Virus record (IMG/VR): IMGVR_UViG_3300042923_001283
Location: 1 to 55,253 of that record
From: a virus
DNA: 55,253 nucleotides
Strand: one strand, 5' to 3'
In this document: piece after piece, positions 1 to 8,157 of the stretch
Numbering within the stretch: the first letter of the stretch is position 1
Layout: each line of letters begins with the position of its first letter
The notes under the pieces: generated by a model
Told to the model about the DNA's origin: nothing
Seen by the model: the letters and a program-made list of their open reading frames with translations, nothing else
Database searches by the model: none
Translations under genes and position numbers: made by a program

Positions 1-127
1 CGTCATAAAATGACGGTCTTTATCAACTATCGCATCCATTAGTTAAAGTACAATTTTTCACAAACTTCTACCGGAGTTGTAAAAAATTCGAGCATGCAAA
101 GTTTAAGGTACTTATTTAATCTCCAAT
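1..127. repeat. Left copy of 127-bp terminal identity (circular junction)
   Basis: Bases 1-127 are identical to 55127-55253, by direct reading of both ends. A length of exactly 127 matches a common assembler k-mer size, so the simplest reading is overlap left by a closed circular assembly path. The repeat holds the right half of a terminator hairpin and the stop codon of the DUF2075 gene. A true phage terminal redundancy of that length is possible but less likely. Confidence 0.95.
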
Positions 128-1857
128 ATTTCCTTCATATATTTTTTAAATGCATCATTTTTCCAGAATCCCAGCCGAATCCCGTCAATTCCTCTAGTCA
201 TCAGAATATAGTAAATATTCAACACAAATAAGGTAAACTCTTGTGCATTTTCCGGGCTTTCATCGTCTTTGGAGAACTTGCCGTTTACATTATGAAAATT
301 CTCTGGATTGCCGAACAACCGACCCTTTGCATCGACTTGAAGATCATTGCCGACTAAAACGCCGACTTTATTCAAATCGATTCCCTGAACTGCAAAGACG
401 GAGCCAATCTGCTCCTCAGCATCGGCCTCCTCCGAATAAATCCAATTTTCTTGAGTTGAATTCCATCTTCGTTTGATATTTCCTTCATGCCAATGAGTGA
501 TAAACGGGTTTTTGCCATCAGCCTGCTTCCAAGGTTCAACTAATCCACCTAGCACTCGGTTTATATGTTCAGGATTGAAATTTCTGTCTTCTTCTACCCA
601 GTCAATCAAACTCTTTAAAGGTTCTGTTTCAAAATATCCAAAATAAGCATCAGCATCACTATCTTGGAACACAGCTCTGTCAAATTTCGAATTAAAATTC
701 GTTTGTTCTAATAGACCTGTATCCTTATACAAAAGATATTTTATGCCATTTACGAAATCTTCTGATGTATAGTTCTTTCCTGCTGGCGCTTGGATTCTAA
801 ATTGAGTTGTTAAGTATCGCTTTACAAAGTCTTTGGTTGCTTCATTGAATTGCGCACGTGTCATATTTGCAGGGCGAATAGCTTGCAATACGTCATACAT
901 TAACACGATTTGACTGCCTATTTTTTTTAAAGCCTCCAAGTGGTGCTCATCCTGGGCAAATCTTCCCTTATAGACTTTGTTAAAAGATGCCATTTGCTTG
1001 GAAAATTTTCTAGAAAGCTTATGAGATTCGTCAACAATTACAACATCATAATTTTCATCGGCATTAATCAGCTGTGTCGAGCTAGCAAGTGTCAGGTTAC
1101 TGTTGTTCATTCCATATACTCTAAAGATATCCTTTGCCGTTTCAATCCAATTAGGCTGCAAAACGACTGCTACTCGCTGATTAGGTTTTTCTTTCAACAG
1201 CTTTGCGACCAAATGAGTCAGCAATACGGTTTTGCCAGTCCCTGCATCGCCATTAATCACAAAGTTTTTATCAGGATACGATATAATCTCCTCAAGAAAG
1301 TCCATTTGCTGGAGTGTTAATACTTTGATTGGGCTATATTTGACCAGTGCTCCATTGCGCAACTTCTCTAAAGTCGGTGTGCTTACCCATCCATTAGGGT
1401 ATAGCTCTTTTTCCCAAAAAGGCAAAATGACTTCTGAAGCAACCTTTTCTCGGTCTCGGTAGTCATTGACGCTGTTGCCATTGGTCCGATTAATAATCTC
1501 ATCATTATCATATTGAACCAGCTGCTTTTTAGATTTTGGATTGTCGGCCATAAAGTAGGTTATCAGCTGGCTTTCGACATCATCTAAGGCTGAACCGTTG
1601 AAATAGGTTGAAATAAGAATAATTACTTGGTCGAAATCTGCTAAATTAAATTTTTCCTCTTGACCATTGTAGTGCTGCTTATTCCGCTCAGTAAAGTGTT
1701 TCGTTTGTCCAATATAAATCTTTTTCGACTTCGTCCCTTTGTAGATATAAACGGCATTGCCATTTTTAAGAATATTTTGTTCAGGCTGGCGAAGTTTATC
1801 AAAACCTTCCAATTCTCCATTTTTCACTTTCAATGGTATACAGTTGTACTTAGCCAT
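112..1857 (-). CDS. GIY-YIG nuclease / DUF2075 (Schlafen group 3-like) helicase fusion
   Basis: 581 aa. The N-terminus carries a GIY-YIG-type motif (Y37-I-Y and Y48-I-G50, with R58 and E95 as likely catalytic residues), followed from about residue 180 by a P-loop NTPase of the DUF2075 family. Walker A is GDAGTGKT at 203-210 and Walker B is VVIVDESH at 272-279; an ILMTRG motif near the C-terminus resembles helicase motif VI. The expected role is ATP-dependent nucleic-acid processing coupled to cleavage. DUF2075/SLFN-g3 proteins often lie in defence contexts, so an anti-phage role is plausible but inferred. The gene sits in the cargo region, converging on the plus-strand nuclease gene across the circle junction. 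No lesions are visible. Confidence 0.85.
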   Translation of the reverse strand: MAKYNCIPLKVKNGELEGFDKLRQPEQNILKNGNAVYIYKGTKSKKIYIGQTKHFTERNKQHYNGQEEKFNLADFDQVIILISTYFNGSALDDVESQLITYFMADNPKSKKQLVQYDNDEIINRTNGNSVNDYRDREKVASEVILPFWEKELYPNGWVSTPTLEKLRNGALVKYSPIKVLTLQQMDFLEEIISYPDKNFVINGDAGTGKTVLLTHLVAKLLKEKPNQRVAVVLQPNWIETAKDIFRVYGMNNSNLTLASSTQLINADENYDVVIVDESHKLSRKFSKQMASFNKVYKGRFAQDEHHLEALKKIGSQIVLMYDVLQAIRPANMTRAQFNEATKDFVKRYLTTQFRIQAPAGKNYTSEDFVNGIKYLLYKDTGLLEQTNFNSKFDRAVFQDSDADAYFGYFETEPLKSLIDWVEEDRNFNPEHINRVLGGLVEPWKQADGKNPFITHWHEGNIKRRWNSTQENWIYSEEADAEEQIGSVFAVQGIDLNKVGVLVGNDLQVDAKGRLFGNPENFHNVNGKFSKDDESPENAQEFTLFVLNIYYILMTRGIDGIRLGFWKNDAFKKYMKEILEIK

Positions 1858-1975
1858 TGCTTAATCCACCTCATCCAATTCATTATATTGCTCATTAGTT
1901 GCTTAAGAAAATCAACATTATTCTTTAACCGATCATTTATTTAAAAAACTCTATATTTAAAAGTACACTAACATA

Positions 1976-2000
1976 AAAATGGCCATCATAAAGATGACCA
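1976..2000 (-). terminator. Terminator after the HNH gene
   Basis: On the minus strand, TGGTCATC and GATGGCCA form a stem around a TTTAT loop, followed by TTTTT. It lies about 80 bases after the HNH stop codon and separates it from the DUF2075 gene. Confidence 0.7.
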
Positions 2001-2077
2001 AATATCTTCAACAGCTTTCTTTCTGCCCACTTGTATAGGTTAGAATTATGTTTTTATGATATTCCATACAAAATAGT

Positions 2078-3133
2078 TTACATTCCGAAATGTGCTTTTC
2101 TATGACAATTGGGACACAGCGCTTTGGCATTATCTACTGTATCATCTCCATCTTGAGAAAGTGGAACAACATGATGTACTTCAAGGTATGGCGTACCATC
2201 CGATGCTCTTAGAAAAGGTGCTTCATTTCCACAATCCTCACAAATTCCATTTGCTCTTTTCAACACTTCTGCAACGACATCAGGATTTCGTTTATAATTA
2301 GTTGTTATTACTTGGATTATCTGAGGTTTTTTAGGTGCATTTATCAAACGTTTTTTTCTCAATTCTTCAGATGTACCTTTTGATTCTGCAACCTTTTTTT
2401 CTAAATCATTATGATACTCCGTATCCGTAATAGGATTCTCAATAGTGTAATAATCTATTTTTCTTAGCCTAAACCACTTTGACCCATCATCTTCATAATT
2501 AATATCTGAATAGCCAAAAATTCCAGATAAAGTAAGAATAGTATCATTTTTAATAAAAACATAAATAGGTACATTACTCTGTGTTGAGTTGATTATTGCT
2601 TGATTAACTTTGTAATCTGGATCAAATTTATCTCGTAGTGAATAGAGATAATACTTTAACTCTTCCCCATCTTCGATCCATTCGTTGGGATACTTTCCAT
2701 TTTTCAATGTTGCTTTTATAAAGATTGCTTTATTCCTTGGCTTTCCTGGAATAATGTATATACCCGATTGAACATCATATGTTTTTGAAAAAATAGCAAT
2801 ATCCCAAGATGTATATTTTTGTCCGATTACAAAGTCATTTAAGGTAGTAATGTCATCAAAATCATTACTGAATCTTTCTTCAAAATCACTTAAAAGATCT
2901 TCATATGTCCTTAATCCTAGCTTTTTCATTTCCTCATAAACTTTTTTATTAGAAGCATCTGGGGCCTTATCGAATCTTTTCAAATATAAATATAGATCAC
3001 CTGTTTTCCTCATTCTATTAACTAAGGTTTTTGATCTTTGAATACTATTCTTTATAGATTTATCTAGTAAGGGGTGGCTAAGTGCAGGATCATGGACTTG
3101 TGATAATACATATTCTCTCGCCTGGTCTAACAT
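2078..3133 (-). CDS. HNH endonuclease with N-terminal putative DNA-reader domain (McrA-like)
   Basis: 351 aa. The C-terminus is a clear zinc-bound HNH domain: C298-x2-C301, H320-H321, N335 and C340-x2-C343-H344. The middle (about 110-250), with a PNEW...NQAI...VFIK...GIFGY pattern, resembles the EVE/SRA/DUF3427-like modules found before HNH domains in McrA-type modification-dependent restriction enzymes; that link is pattern-based and uncertain. Likely role: cleavage of modified or foreign DNA. The start has a strong site (TAGGAGG seven bases before ATG). The gene has its own upstream region and terminator, so it is probably a stand-alone unit. It is separate from the cos-linked HNH gene at 38.5 kb. 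Confidence 0.8.
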   Translation of the reverse strand: MLDQAREYVLSQVHDPALSHPLLDKSIKNSIQRSKTLVNRMRKTGDLYLYLKRFDKAPDASNKKVYEEMKKLGLRTYEDLLSDFEERFSNDFDDITTLNDFVIGQKYTSWDIAIFSKTYDVQSGIYIIPGKPRNKAIFIKATLKNGKYPNEWIEDGEELKYYLYSLRDKFDPDYKVNQAIINSTQSNVPIYVFIKNDTILTLSGIFGYSDINYEDDGSKWFRLRKIDYYTIENPITDTEYHNDLEKKVAESKGTSEELRKKRLINAPKKPQIIQVITTNYKRNPDVVAEVLKRANGICEDCGNEAPFLRASDGTPYLEVHHVVPLSQDGDDTVDNAKALCPNCHRKAHFGM

Positions 3134-3458
3134 ATTATTTCCTCCTATATAATCCCTGGGGTGTACATAGAATTCGCTTAGTAAAATGTCCGCCCAAGGC
3201 TGTGTAGATCATATTCGATTTCTTATTCACTAAAGCTCACCTTTAGAGTTGCATAAGGATTTACATGTTTATTGAACAATTTCGTCGTATTGTTCACTAC
3301 TATTAGTATTGTTTTATTTTTTAATAAAAAATGTAAGTGTTTTGCAATGCTCTTACTAAGGATCCTTTATTTTTGTATCCCTACAACAATTGATCACAGA
3401 AAAAGGCTCATTATGAGAGCCCTTTTCTTTGTAAACTAATCTAGCAATTTCTTATATA
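3134..3458. other. Intergenic region with palindrome and terminator
   Basis: 325 bases without a gene. It holds the leader of the HNH gene, an inverted repeat TGAACAAT-N8-ATTGTTCA at 3273-3296 that could be an operator for the minus-strand promoter, and the terminator of the Ig-like protein gene at 3401-3426. I see no other structure. Confidence 0.6.
3401..3426 (-). terminator. Terminator of the secreted Ig-like protein gene
   Basis: GGCTC and GAGCC arms around a short loop, followed on the minus strand by TTTTT, 33 bases past the stop codon of the 512-aa gene. Confidence 0.8.
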
Positions 3459-4997
3459 TTATCTAACGGTTATTTTTCTCGTAACCGCTATTTTATTACC
3501 CGATTTATCTGTAACACTATAAATTAATGTATAGGTTCCTTTTTTCTTCGTGTTGACAACACCTGTTACTTTGATTTGGTTTGTCAAGTTTCCATCGACA
3601 TTGTCTTTTGCAGACACTCCTGCTTTTACGTCGAATTTCGCCTTCAGTTTAATCGTCTTAGGAATTGCTCCCGAAATAACTGGCTTTATGTGATCCATAA
3701 CAGTGATTTTTCTTGAAACAACCGCTGTGTTTCCTGATTTATCAGATACCGTGTAGGTTATGACATAAACACCTATTTTCTTTGTATTTACGAAACCTGA
3801 CAACCTGATGGCACTTGTTATGTCGCCATCGTTATTATCAATTGCCATTACGCCTTGAAGGGGATTAAATGTTGTGTTCGCGTTAACTGACTTATTATTC
3901 ACCCCTGATAGGACAGGTTCAACATCATCAATAACGGTTATTTTTCTTTTAACAGTGGTCGTGTTTCCATATTTATCACTAATCGTATATGTTAGTGTAT
4001 AAACACCCTTTTCCGTTGTCACTACACTTCCACTAATATTGATGAAACTTGTTAGGTCACCATCCTCATTATCAATGGCAGATACAGCTGACCTAGCGTC
4101 AAATGGTGAATCTATATTAATAACGGTATCTGTTGCTCCAGAAATAACAGGGGCAATAGTATCTACACTTGGTGTATTTAAGTCTGGAGATAATAAATAG
4201 GGTTTATAGTTTACATAGGCACCAATATCAAGGTCATCATTTTTATCCACTATTAGTTTTTCTATTTTGGTTTCATCAGTCGTACCCCAATAATTTTCTA
4301 CTGCTAAAATGTTCGCTTCCTTTGAGCCATTTGTAAGATATATGGCATACTGATTCGTTTTAAACGTATTATTTTTTATGATAGTAGTTCCTTCTGGAAA
4401 ATTATTTATTAATATATTTTTATTTCCACCATAGAAATAATTATTTAATACATAGGCCGTACTATGCCCCGAATTATATAACCCCTTAAATGGAGCTAAA
4501 ATAATCGGGTCTGCATTAAGAAAAATGTTTTTTTCAATCACTGTATCTCCATTTGCATATGAAAGATCGATCTTGCCAGTGTAATTTAGGGTGGAATTTG
4601 TTAAAGTAAGTTTTGCTCTTGTTTTACATGGTGTCCCTTGGTTAATCATAGAATAATCTATATTAATTTCACTTATGCCTCTAGGTTCTATTTCTAAATT
4701 GTTTAAAGTTACGATCGAATCTTTTTTACCTAAGACATTTATTTTTGAATCAAAAACTTCTATTGTTTTAGCATGACCTTCTACTACTACACCATCTTCA
4801 ATTGTTAAAGTAACATTTTCCCCTACTTGAATATTTCCAGCTAGTTCATATGGTGATTTATCTTTGGTCCAAATAGTGTTTTCTTTTATTCTTCCGCTAA
4901 CTTCAGTACCTGAATTAGCTTGAGCTGGGATATTTGTTTGAACACACATTAGTATTATCATAAAAGATAATACAATTGATACTAATCTTTTTTTCAT
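3459..4997 (-). CDS. Secreted beta-helix protein with three DUF5011 Ig-like repeats
   Basis: 512 aa. Residues 1-28 form a signal peptide (MKKR, a hydrophobic core, then AQA-N as probable cleavage site). Residues about 30-265 resemble a right-handed parallel beta helix, with a typical ENYWGT element near 250. Three tandem DUF5011 (Cry22-type Ig-like) domains of 78 residues follow at about 279-356, 357-434 and 435-512, each with PV(I/L)SG, DGDL or DGNL and GxYxLxY motifs. No LPXTG or membrane anchor is visible, so it is probably released or wall-associated. It is not a virion-operon gene; expression from the lysogen (lysogenic conversion) is the likeliest setting. The gene has its own RBS (AGGAAGG) and terminator. 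Confidence 0.85.
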   Translation of the reverse strand: MKKRLVSIVLSFMIILMCVQTNIPAQANSGTEVSGRIKENTIWTKDKSPYELAGNIQVGENVTLTIEDGVVVEGHAKTIEVFDSKINVLGKKDSIVTLNNLEIEPRGISEINIDYSMINQGTPCKTRAKLTLTNSTLNYTGKIDLSYANGDTVIEKNIFLNADPIILAPFKGLYNSGHSTAYVLNNYFYGGNKNILINNFPEGTTIIKNNTFKTNQYAIYLTNGSKEANILAVENYWGTTDETKIEKLIVDKNDDLDIGAYVNYKPYLLSPDLNTPSVDTIAPVISGATDTVINIDSPFDARSAVSAIDNEDGDLTSFINISGSVVTTEKGVYTLTYTISDKYGNTTTVKRKITVIDDVEPVLSGVNNKSVNANTTFNPLQGVMAIDNNDGDITSAIRLSGFVNTKKIGVYVITYTVSDKSGNTAVVSRKITVMDHIKPVISGAIPKTIKLKAKFDVKAGVSAKDNVDGNLTNQIKVTGVVNTKKKGTYTLIYSVTDKSGNKIAVTRKITVR

Positions 4998-5123
4998 TTT
5001 TTATTTCCTTCCTATATGTATTATTTTCTATTAATTTATTTAGCACCCGTTTAACTTGTTTCAATTATGTATATCACAATATTTCGAAATACTCTTAATT
5101 TTGATAATTAATATGTTCATCTA

Positions 5124-5396
5124 GTTCACTTGTAGTAGGCTCTCAATTGTTTTTCTAAATTCCACTCCTTTGATTTAAGTGTAGATGAACTAAACCAACT
5201 AGCACCTTCCTTTAACCATCGTTATCTATACTCTTCAATCGTTCGTTTCAGGATTGTTCTTACCATCATCATCAAATCCAGGTTGAAACCCACAACAAGG
5301 ACAAATGTTATGCATAGGAAAACCATTTTCATATTATGGTGAGTCTAAATTTGGATACCCACATACAACATAAGTAAATTTCTTTATATAAATCAT
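5124..5396 (-). pseudogene. Decayed small CPCC cysteine-rich protein gene
   Basis: Minus-strand translation reads KKFTYVVCGYPNLDSP-stop, then YENGFPM...ICPCCGFQPGFDDD, then in a shifted frame WLKEGASWFS and WNLEKQL. This is the pattern of small CPCC cysteine-rich proteins common in Bacillus. The lesions are an ATA codon (5387-5385) where the start ATG should be, seven bases after AAGGAG; an in-frame TAA in place of a Gln codon; and a downstream frame break with lost sequence. It cannot make the full protein. Confidence 0.7.
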
Positions 5397-5625
5397 CTCC
5401 TTTTAACCCTACATTAAAAACCTTAATAATGATAAATTCTACATCATTAGAAATCTTCCTCCTTATGAAAGTAAACTGCCCGTTACTTCCATAAGGAAAA
5501 AGAATTCTTAATTCACTTTTTTATTTGTTCCAATTGGCTAAGATAAAAGAAAATCCTATTAAAGTTTTTATCGTCATTTCAATGAACAGGGGCAATAACC
5601 CTTCTCTGCTATCAAGGGATTGTGT
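5397..5625. other. Non-coding stretch with partial copy of the integrase-side repeat
   Basis: No credible gene. Bases 5581-5603 match 52120-52142 at 22 of 23 positions, and weaker similarity continues for about 15 bases. At 52.1 kb this sequence is one arm of a perfect hairpin; here only one arm is present, so it cannot act as that terminator. Confidence 0.6.
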
Positions 5626-6258
5626 TTATCTTAAATCCTCTTTTGCGTAAATTTCACAGGATAAGTTATGTTGTTTGCAAATAGCTTTTAGATTATCACG
5701 TCTTAATGGCGTAAATGTGTAAAATACAATAACTGGTTTATGTTTAAATTGTTTTTGGATAGCTATATCTAATTCGGCATATTGTTGGATTTTATTTTTA
5801 TTTTCATTCATGGACTGTGTGCGATCCACTTCTAAAAAGTGATAAATACCATTACGGGTAAATTGAGCATCTGGTCGAATGAATTTAGGTGTATTAATAA
5901 GACCTGTTGGATTTATCTTAATTTCTTGTTCAATTTTCCAATCTGACGGCCTATTATAATAAAGATACATATCATTCCTCAACAGGTGGTGTTCCGCCTG
6001 GAGGTTCCATTTGATCTCTATCGATGTTCCGACTAACTCCCTTCCTTTTGCGTTTAGGTAGTAGACGTTCTTCCCATCGTGATTCTGAATGTGGAGATAC
6101 TCCTTCATTCGGCTTAGGATTTTTAGTGCGTTTCTTTCGTAACCGAGATTGTGAAGCTTTTGGAGCTGCTCCCTGGTCGCAAACTTCATCATCAATAAAC
6201 TCCACAAAATTTCTTCCTCTCGTTTCTTCTTTCGTTCCGTGCTCGTTAACCTGCTCAC
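5626..6258 (-). CDS. Replication-relaxation family protein
   Basis: About 210 aa from the proposed GTG at 6258 (AGAGGGG nine bases upstream); an upstream ATG at 6321 would add 21 residues without a good RBS. The N-terminal third is a winged-helix domain (LTSTERKKK...ATREQLQKLH...YLNAKGREL), followed by a Replic_Relax-type core with RPDA, HFLEVDRT and KHKPVIVFYT segments. The family was named for a role in rolling-circle-like plasmid replication or relaxation, but biochemical proof is thin. It pairs with the translocase just upstream and overlaps it by 287 nt in another frame. The likely role is acting on DNA with the translocase during replication or transfer. Confidence 0.75.
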   Translation of the reverse strand: MSRLTSTERKKKREEEILWSLLMMKFATREQLQKLHNLGYERNALKILSRMKEYLHIQNHDGKNVYYLNAKGRELVGTSIEIKWNLQAEHHLLRNDMYLYYNRPSDWKIEQEIKINPTGLINTPKFIRPDAQFTRNGIYHFLEVDRTQSMNENKNKIQQYAELDIAIQKQFKHKPVIVFYTFTPLRRDNLKAICKQHNLSCEIYAKEDLR

Positions 6259-7480
6259 TGCCAATTTCCCCTCTCTTAACTTGATGCATTGCAAGTCGCT
6301 CCCACATTTCATCATCTTCAATTAATGGTACCTGCATTTCTTTTAATTCGTGGGTTTTGTAGAGACCTCTACCTTTAATGTTTGACGGTAATTTTTCGGC
6401 ACCTGATTCATCGATAGCAACGTCTGAGGCATAACTAGAAGGGAGTCTAAAGGTTATCTTTCCGTCGGCATTTTGTTTGATTTGACGTGGTAGTGTGTCA
6501 GCTGTAGGGTATTGAGTCGCAAACACTAAACGATACCCTAAAGCTCCACCTATTCGAGCAATTTCACCTAATGCATACTGGCAAAAGCCTAATTGTGCTT
6601 TTAGTTGAGGTTTCATCCACTTCTCAGGTGCCAATTGAGCCGCTTCATCAACAATTACAAATCTTCTTTTCTTTAATGGAGTATTTACGATATTACTCCA
6701 TCCTTTACTTCTAAATACACGATATTCTTCCTGCATTAAACCTAATGGGAGAGGTTTCTTTTCATCCCCTTCGTCTGAATTAGTAAGATAAAACAAAAGT
6801 GCCTGGGCTTCCTCTGGATTGTTAGCTACGGCTTTCACTTGCTTTAAACAATCGTATTTTCCAAATTCTAATCCACCTTTGAGATCGATAATATAAAACT
6901 CAACATCAACACCATGTTGTTCAATCAAATAAGTTATGAGGACTTTTAAAAATACGGTTTTTCCGAATCGGGTGGTACCAGCTACAGTCATGTGTGGGGT
7001 ATGATCAAAGTTATGCCATATAGTTTCTTCCAATGTGCGACCAAGTGGTATTACCCACTTATCTGAGATTGAAGGTACTTTTGCATAAGGGTATAAGTTT
7101 GGAATGTCTTTATTGAATACAGATATAGTGAGATATTTGCGAAGATCCTTTTCTATCGAAGCTTTAAATTCTACAATGACTGGCCGATTCAATCCATCCG
7201 TGAAAATGCCTACATTCTTTTCCATTTCAGCCAATTTTGTTGCAGGTAATCCTAGAGGAATTTGATAGAGATATCTGGTCCCGATTTGTTCCTCTCCATC
7301 CATAATGGAAAGTTTCTTTCTAAAACGAGGTTTATCTAATTTGCCATCTTTTTTCTTTATGCCATAGCCAACATTCTCGAATATAGTTTTTATCTTACCT
7401 TTATCTTGATTGCCAGATGGAACAAGAGCAGCTACACCGATTAAAGCAGGAACCATTAACCATTCAAGCATATATTTCAT
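5972..7480 (-). CDS. FtsK/SpoIIIE-family DNA translocase
   Basis: 502 aa. One hydrophobic segment at about residues 8-21 is followed by the FtsK-like motor: Walker A GTTRFGKT at 168-175, YIIDLKGG at 197-204, Walker B FVIVDEA at 274-280. Residues after about 408 are basic, proline-rich and low in order; this part shares DNA with the downstream replication-relaxation gene in another frame. Such motors move double-stranded DNA using ATP; in conjugative elements they act as coupling proteins. From memory, Bacillus phages of the Wbeta/gamma group also carry FtsK-like genes past the lysis cassette, which would fit this position. The start overlaps the 55-aa gene upstream by 17 nt, indicating one operon. 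Confidence 0.88.
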   Translation of the reverse strand: MKYMLEWLMVPALIGVAALVPSGNQDKGKIKTIFENVGYGIKKKDGKLDKPRFRKKLSIMDGEEQIGTRYLYQIPLGLPATKLAEMEKNVGIFTDGLNRPVIVEFKASIEKDLRKYLTISVFNKDIPNLYPYAKVPSISDKWVIPLGRTLEETIWHNFDHTPHMTVAGTTRFGKTVFLKVLITYLIEQHGVDVEFYIIDLKGGLEFGKYDCLKQVKAVANNPEEAQALLFYLTNSDEGDEKKPLPLGLMQEEYRVFRSKGWSNIVNTPLKKRRFVIVDEAAQLAPEKWMKPQLKAQLGFCQYALGEIARIGGALGYRLVFATQYPTADTLPRQIKQNADGKITFRLPSSYASDVAIDESGAEKLPSNIKGRGLYKTHELKEMQVPLIEDDEMWERLAMHQVKRGEIGSEQVNEHGTKEETRGRNFVEFIDDEVCDQGAAPKASQSRLRKKRTKNPKPNEGVSPHSESRWEERLLPKRKRKGVSRNIDRDQMEPPGGTPPVEE

Positions 7481-7631
7481 TCGCTAATCTAATTTGCAAA
7501 ACATGCCCATAAGGAGTCATCACAAATAGCTCTTTTTCCCAGCTATACATAATTTCAACTGAATCACCTGGTAATGACGAAAACACTTTTCCATTTCTTT
7601 GATAATCCACTTGAGTAAAAATTTTCATCAT
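7464..7631 (-). CDS. Small hypothetical protein upstream of the translocase
   Basis: 55 aa (begins MMKIFTQVDYQRNG). Two consecutive ATG codons follow an AAGGTGGGG site by seven or ten bases. The 3' end overlaps the translocase start by 17 nt, suggesting translational coupling. No known domain recognised; it has a beta-rich look with a SLPGDSVEI segment. Confidence 0.7.
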   Translation of the reverse strand: MMKIFTQVDYQRNGKVFSSLPGDSVEIMYSWEKELFVMTPYGHVLQIRLANEIYA

Positions 7632-7804
7632 TTCTCATCCCCACCTTTGCAAATTGGGAGGGCCCCCATAAATGCGACGAAGGAGTATTGGGGAGGGACC
7701 CAATAGTTTCAAATCATCGGTACAATTTGATACAAGCTTAAACCGTTGATACAACTGATTTTTTGTAGTTCCGAATACTAGACACCCACCGAACTGATGA
7801 CAGG
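7632..7804. other. G-rich gap with hairpin and short direct repeats; candidate origin or nick region
   Basis: A 7-bp stem (TATTGGG/CCCAATA) encloses GAGGGA at about 7686-7705, next to a second GGGAGGG cluster near 7657. TTGATACAA occurs twice, at 7727-7735 and 7746-7754 (19 bp apart). A 63-aa frame from a TTG codon (7826) runs through it on the minus strand but looks unlike a conserved protein. With a relaxation-type protein and translocase directly downstream, an origin or transfer site is conceivable; this is inference only. Confidence 0.3.
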
Positions 7805-8032
7805 TTACATGAAAAGGGTATGCCAAAGTGTAGTCTTAAGAATAAACATCAGAAGAGACGCACCGATTGACGTATAAGCAATTATCAGTACCAACGTTTC
7901 GTTAATCGACACTCCAAACTTTTCCGCAATAATCAGCCCTATAAGGACAACTCCACCAGCTACGAACAAGCCAACATCACTATTCATAAAAACCTTCCAT
8001 GGGATTGTCTCCGTTACTCCATTAAAGGCCAC
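7805..8032 (-). CDS. Small two-helix membrane protein
   Basis: 75 aa from a GTG at 8032, chosen because AAGGAGGT lies eight bases upstream; a longer frame to 8098 lacks an RBS. Two transmembrane helices are visible (around LFVAGGVVLIGLIIA and LVLIIAYTSIGASLLMFIL) with a short linker. It overlaps the preceding 44-aa gene by 11 nt. Its place in the translocase operon suggests a membrane partner of the motor, but no family was recognised. Confidence 0.75.
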   Translation of the reverse strand: MAFNGVTETIPWKVFMNSDVGLFVAGGVVLIGLIIAEKFGVSINETLVLIIAYTSIGASLLMFILKTTLWHTLFM

Positions 8033-8156
8033 GCTTTTCGACCTCCTTCCAGAACTCGATATCTTCCCCACGCTCCTGATCACGCTTCTCATATCCATGC
8101 AAATGACCGAAAAGGAAAATCATCGTTCCTACACATACAGCTGGAATAATAAACAT
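8022..8156 (-). CDS. 44-aa single-helix membrane protein
   Basis: Starts at ATG 8156 with AGGAGG seven bases upstream. One N-terminal transmembrane helix (IIPAVCVGTMIFLFG) is followed by a charged tail rich in E, R and K. The gene is probably the second membrane component of the translocase operon. Function unknown. Confidence 0.7.
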   Translation of the reverse strand: MFIIPAVCVGTMIFLFGHLHGYEKRDQERGEDIEFWKEVEKRGL

Positions 8157-8157
8157 T

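Noticed and set aside
1-127. 127-bp end identity as a true phage terminal redundancy or LTR
   Set aside because: Exact length equal to a standard assembler k-mer and a position in the middle of a gene end make assembly overlap more likely.
5441-5500. Insertion-sequence end
   Set aside because: A short motif looked transposon-like but there is no transposase, inverted repeat pair or target duplication. No IS element was found in the window.
7635-7826. 63-aa minus-strand frame from a TTG codon
   Set aside because: No usable RBS, rare start and unusual composition; treated as non-coding, though coupling to the upstream gene cannot be excluded.
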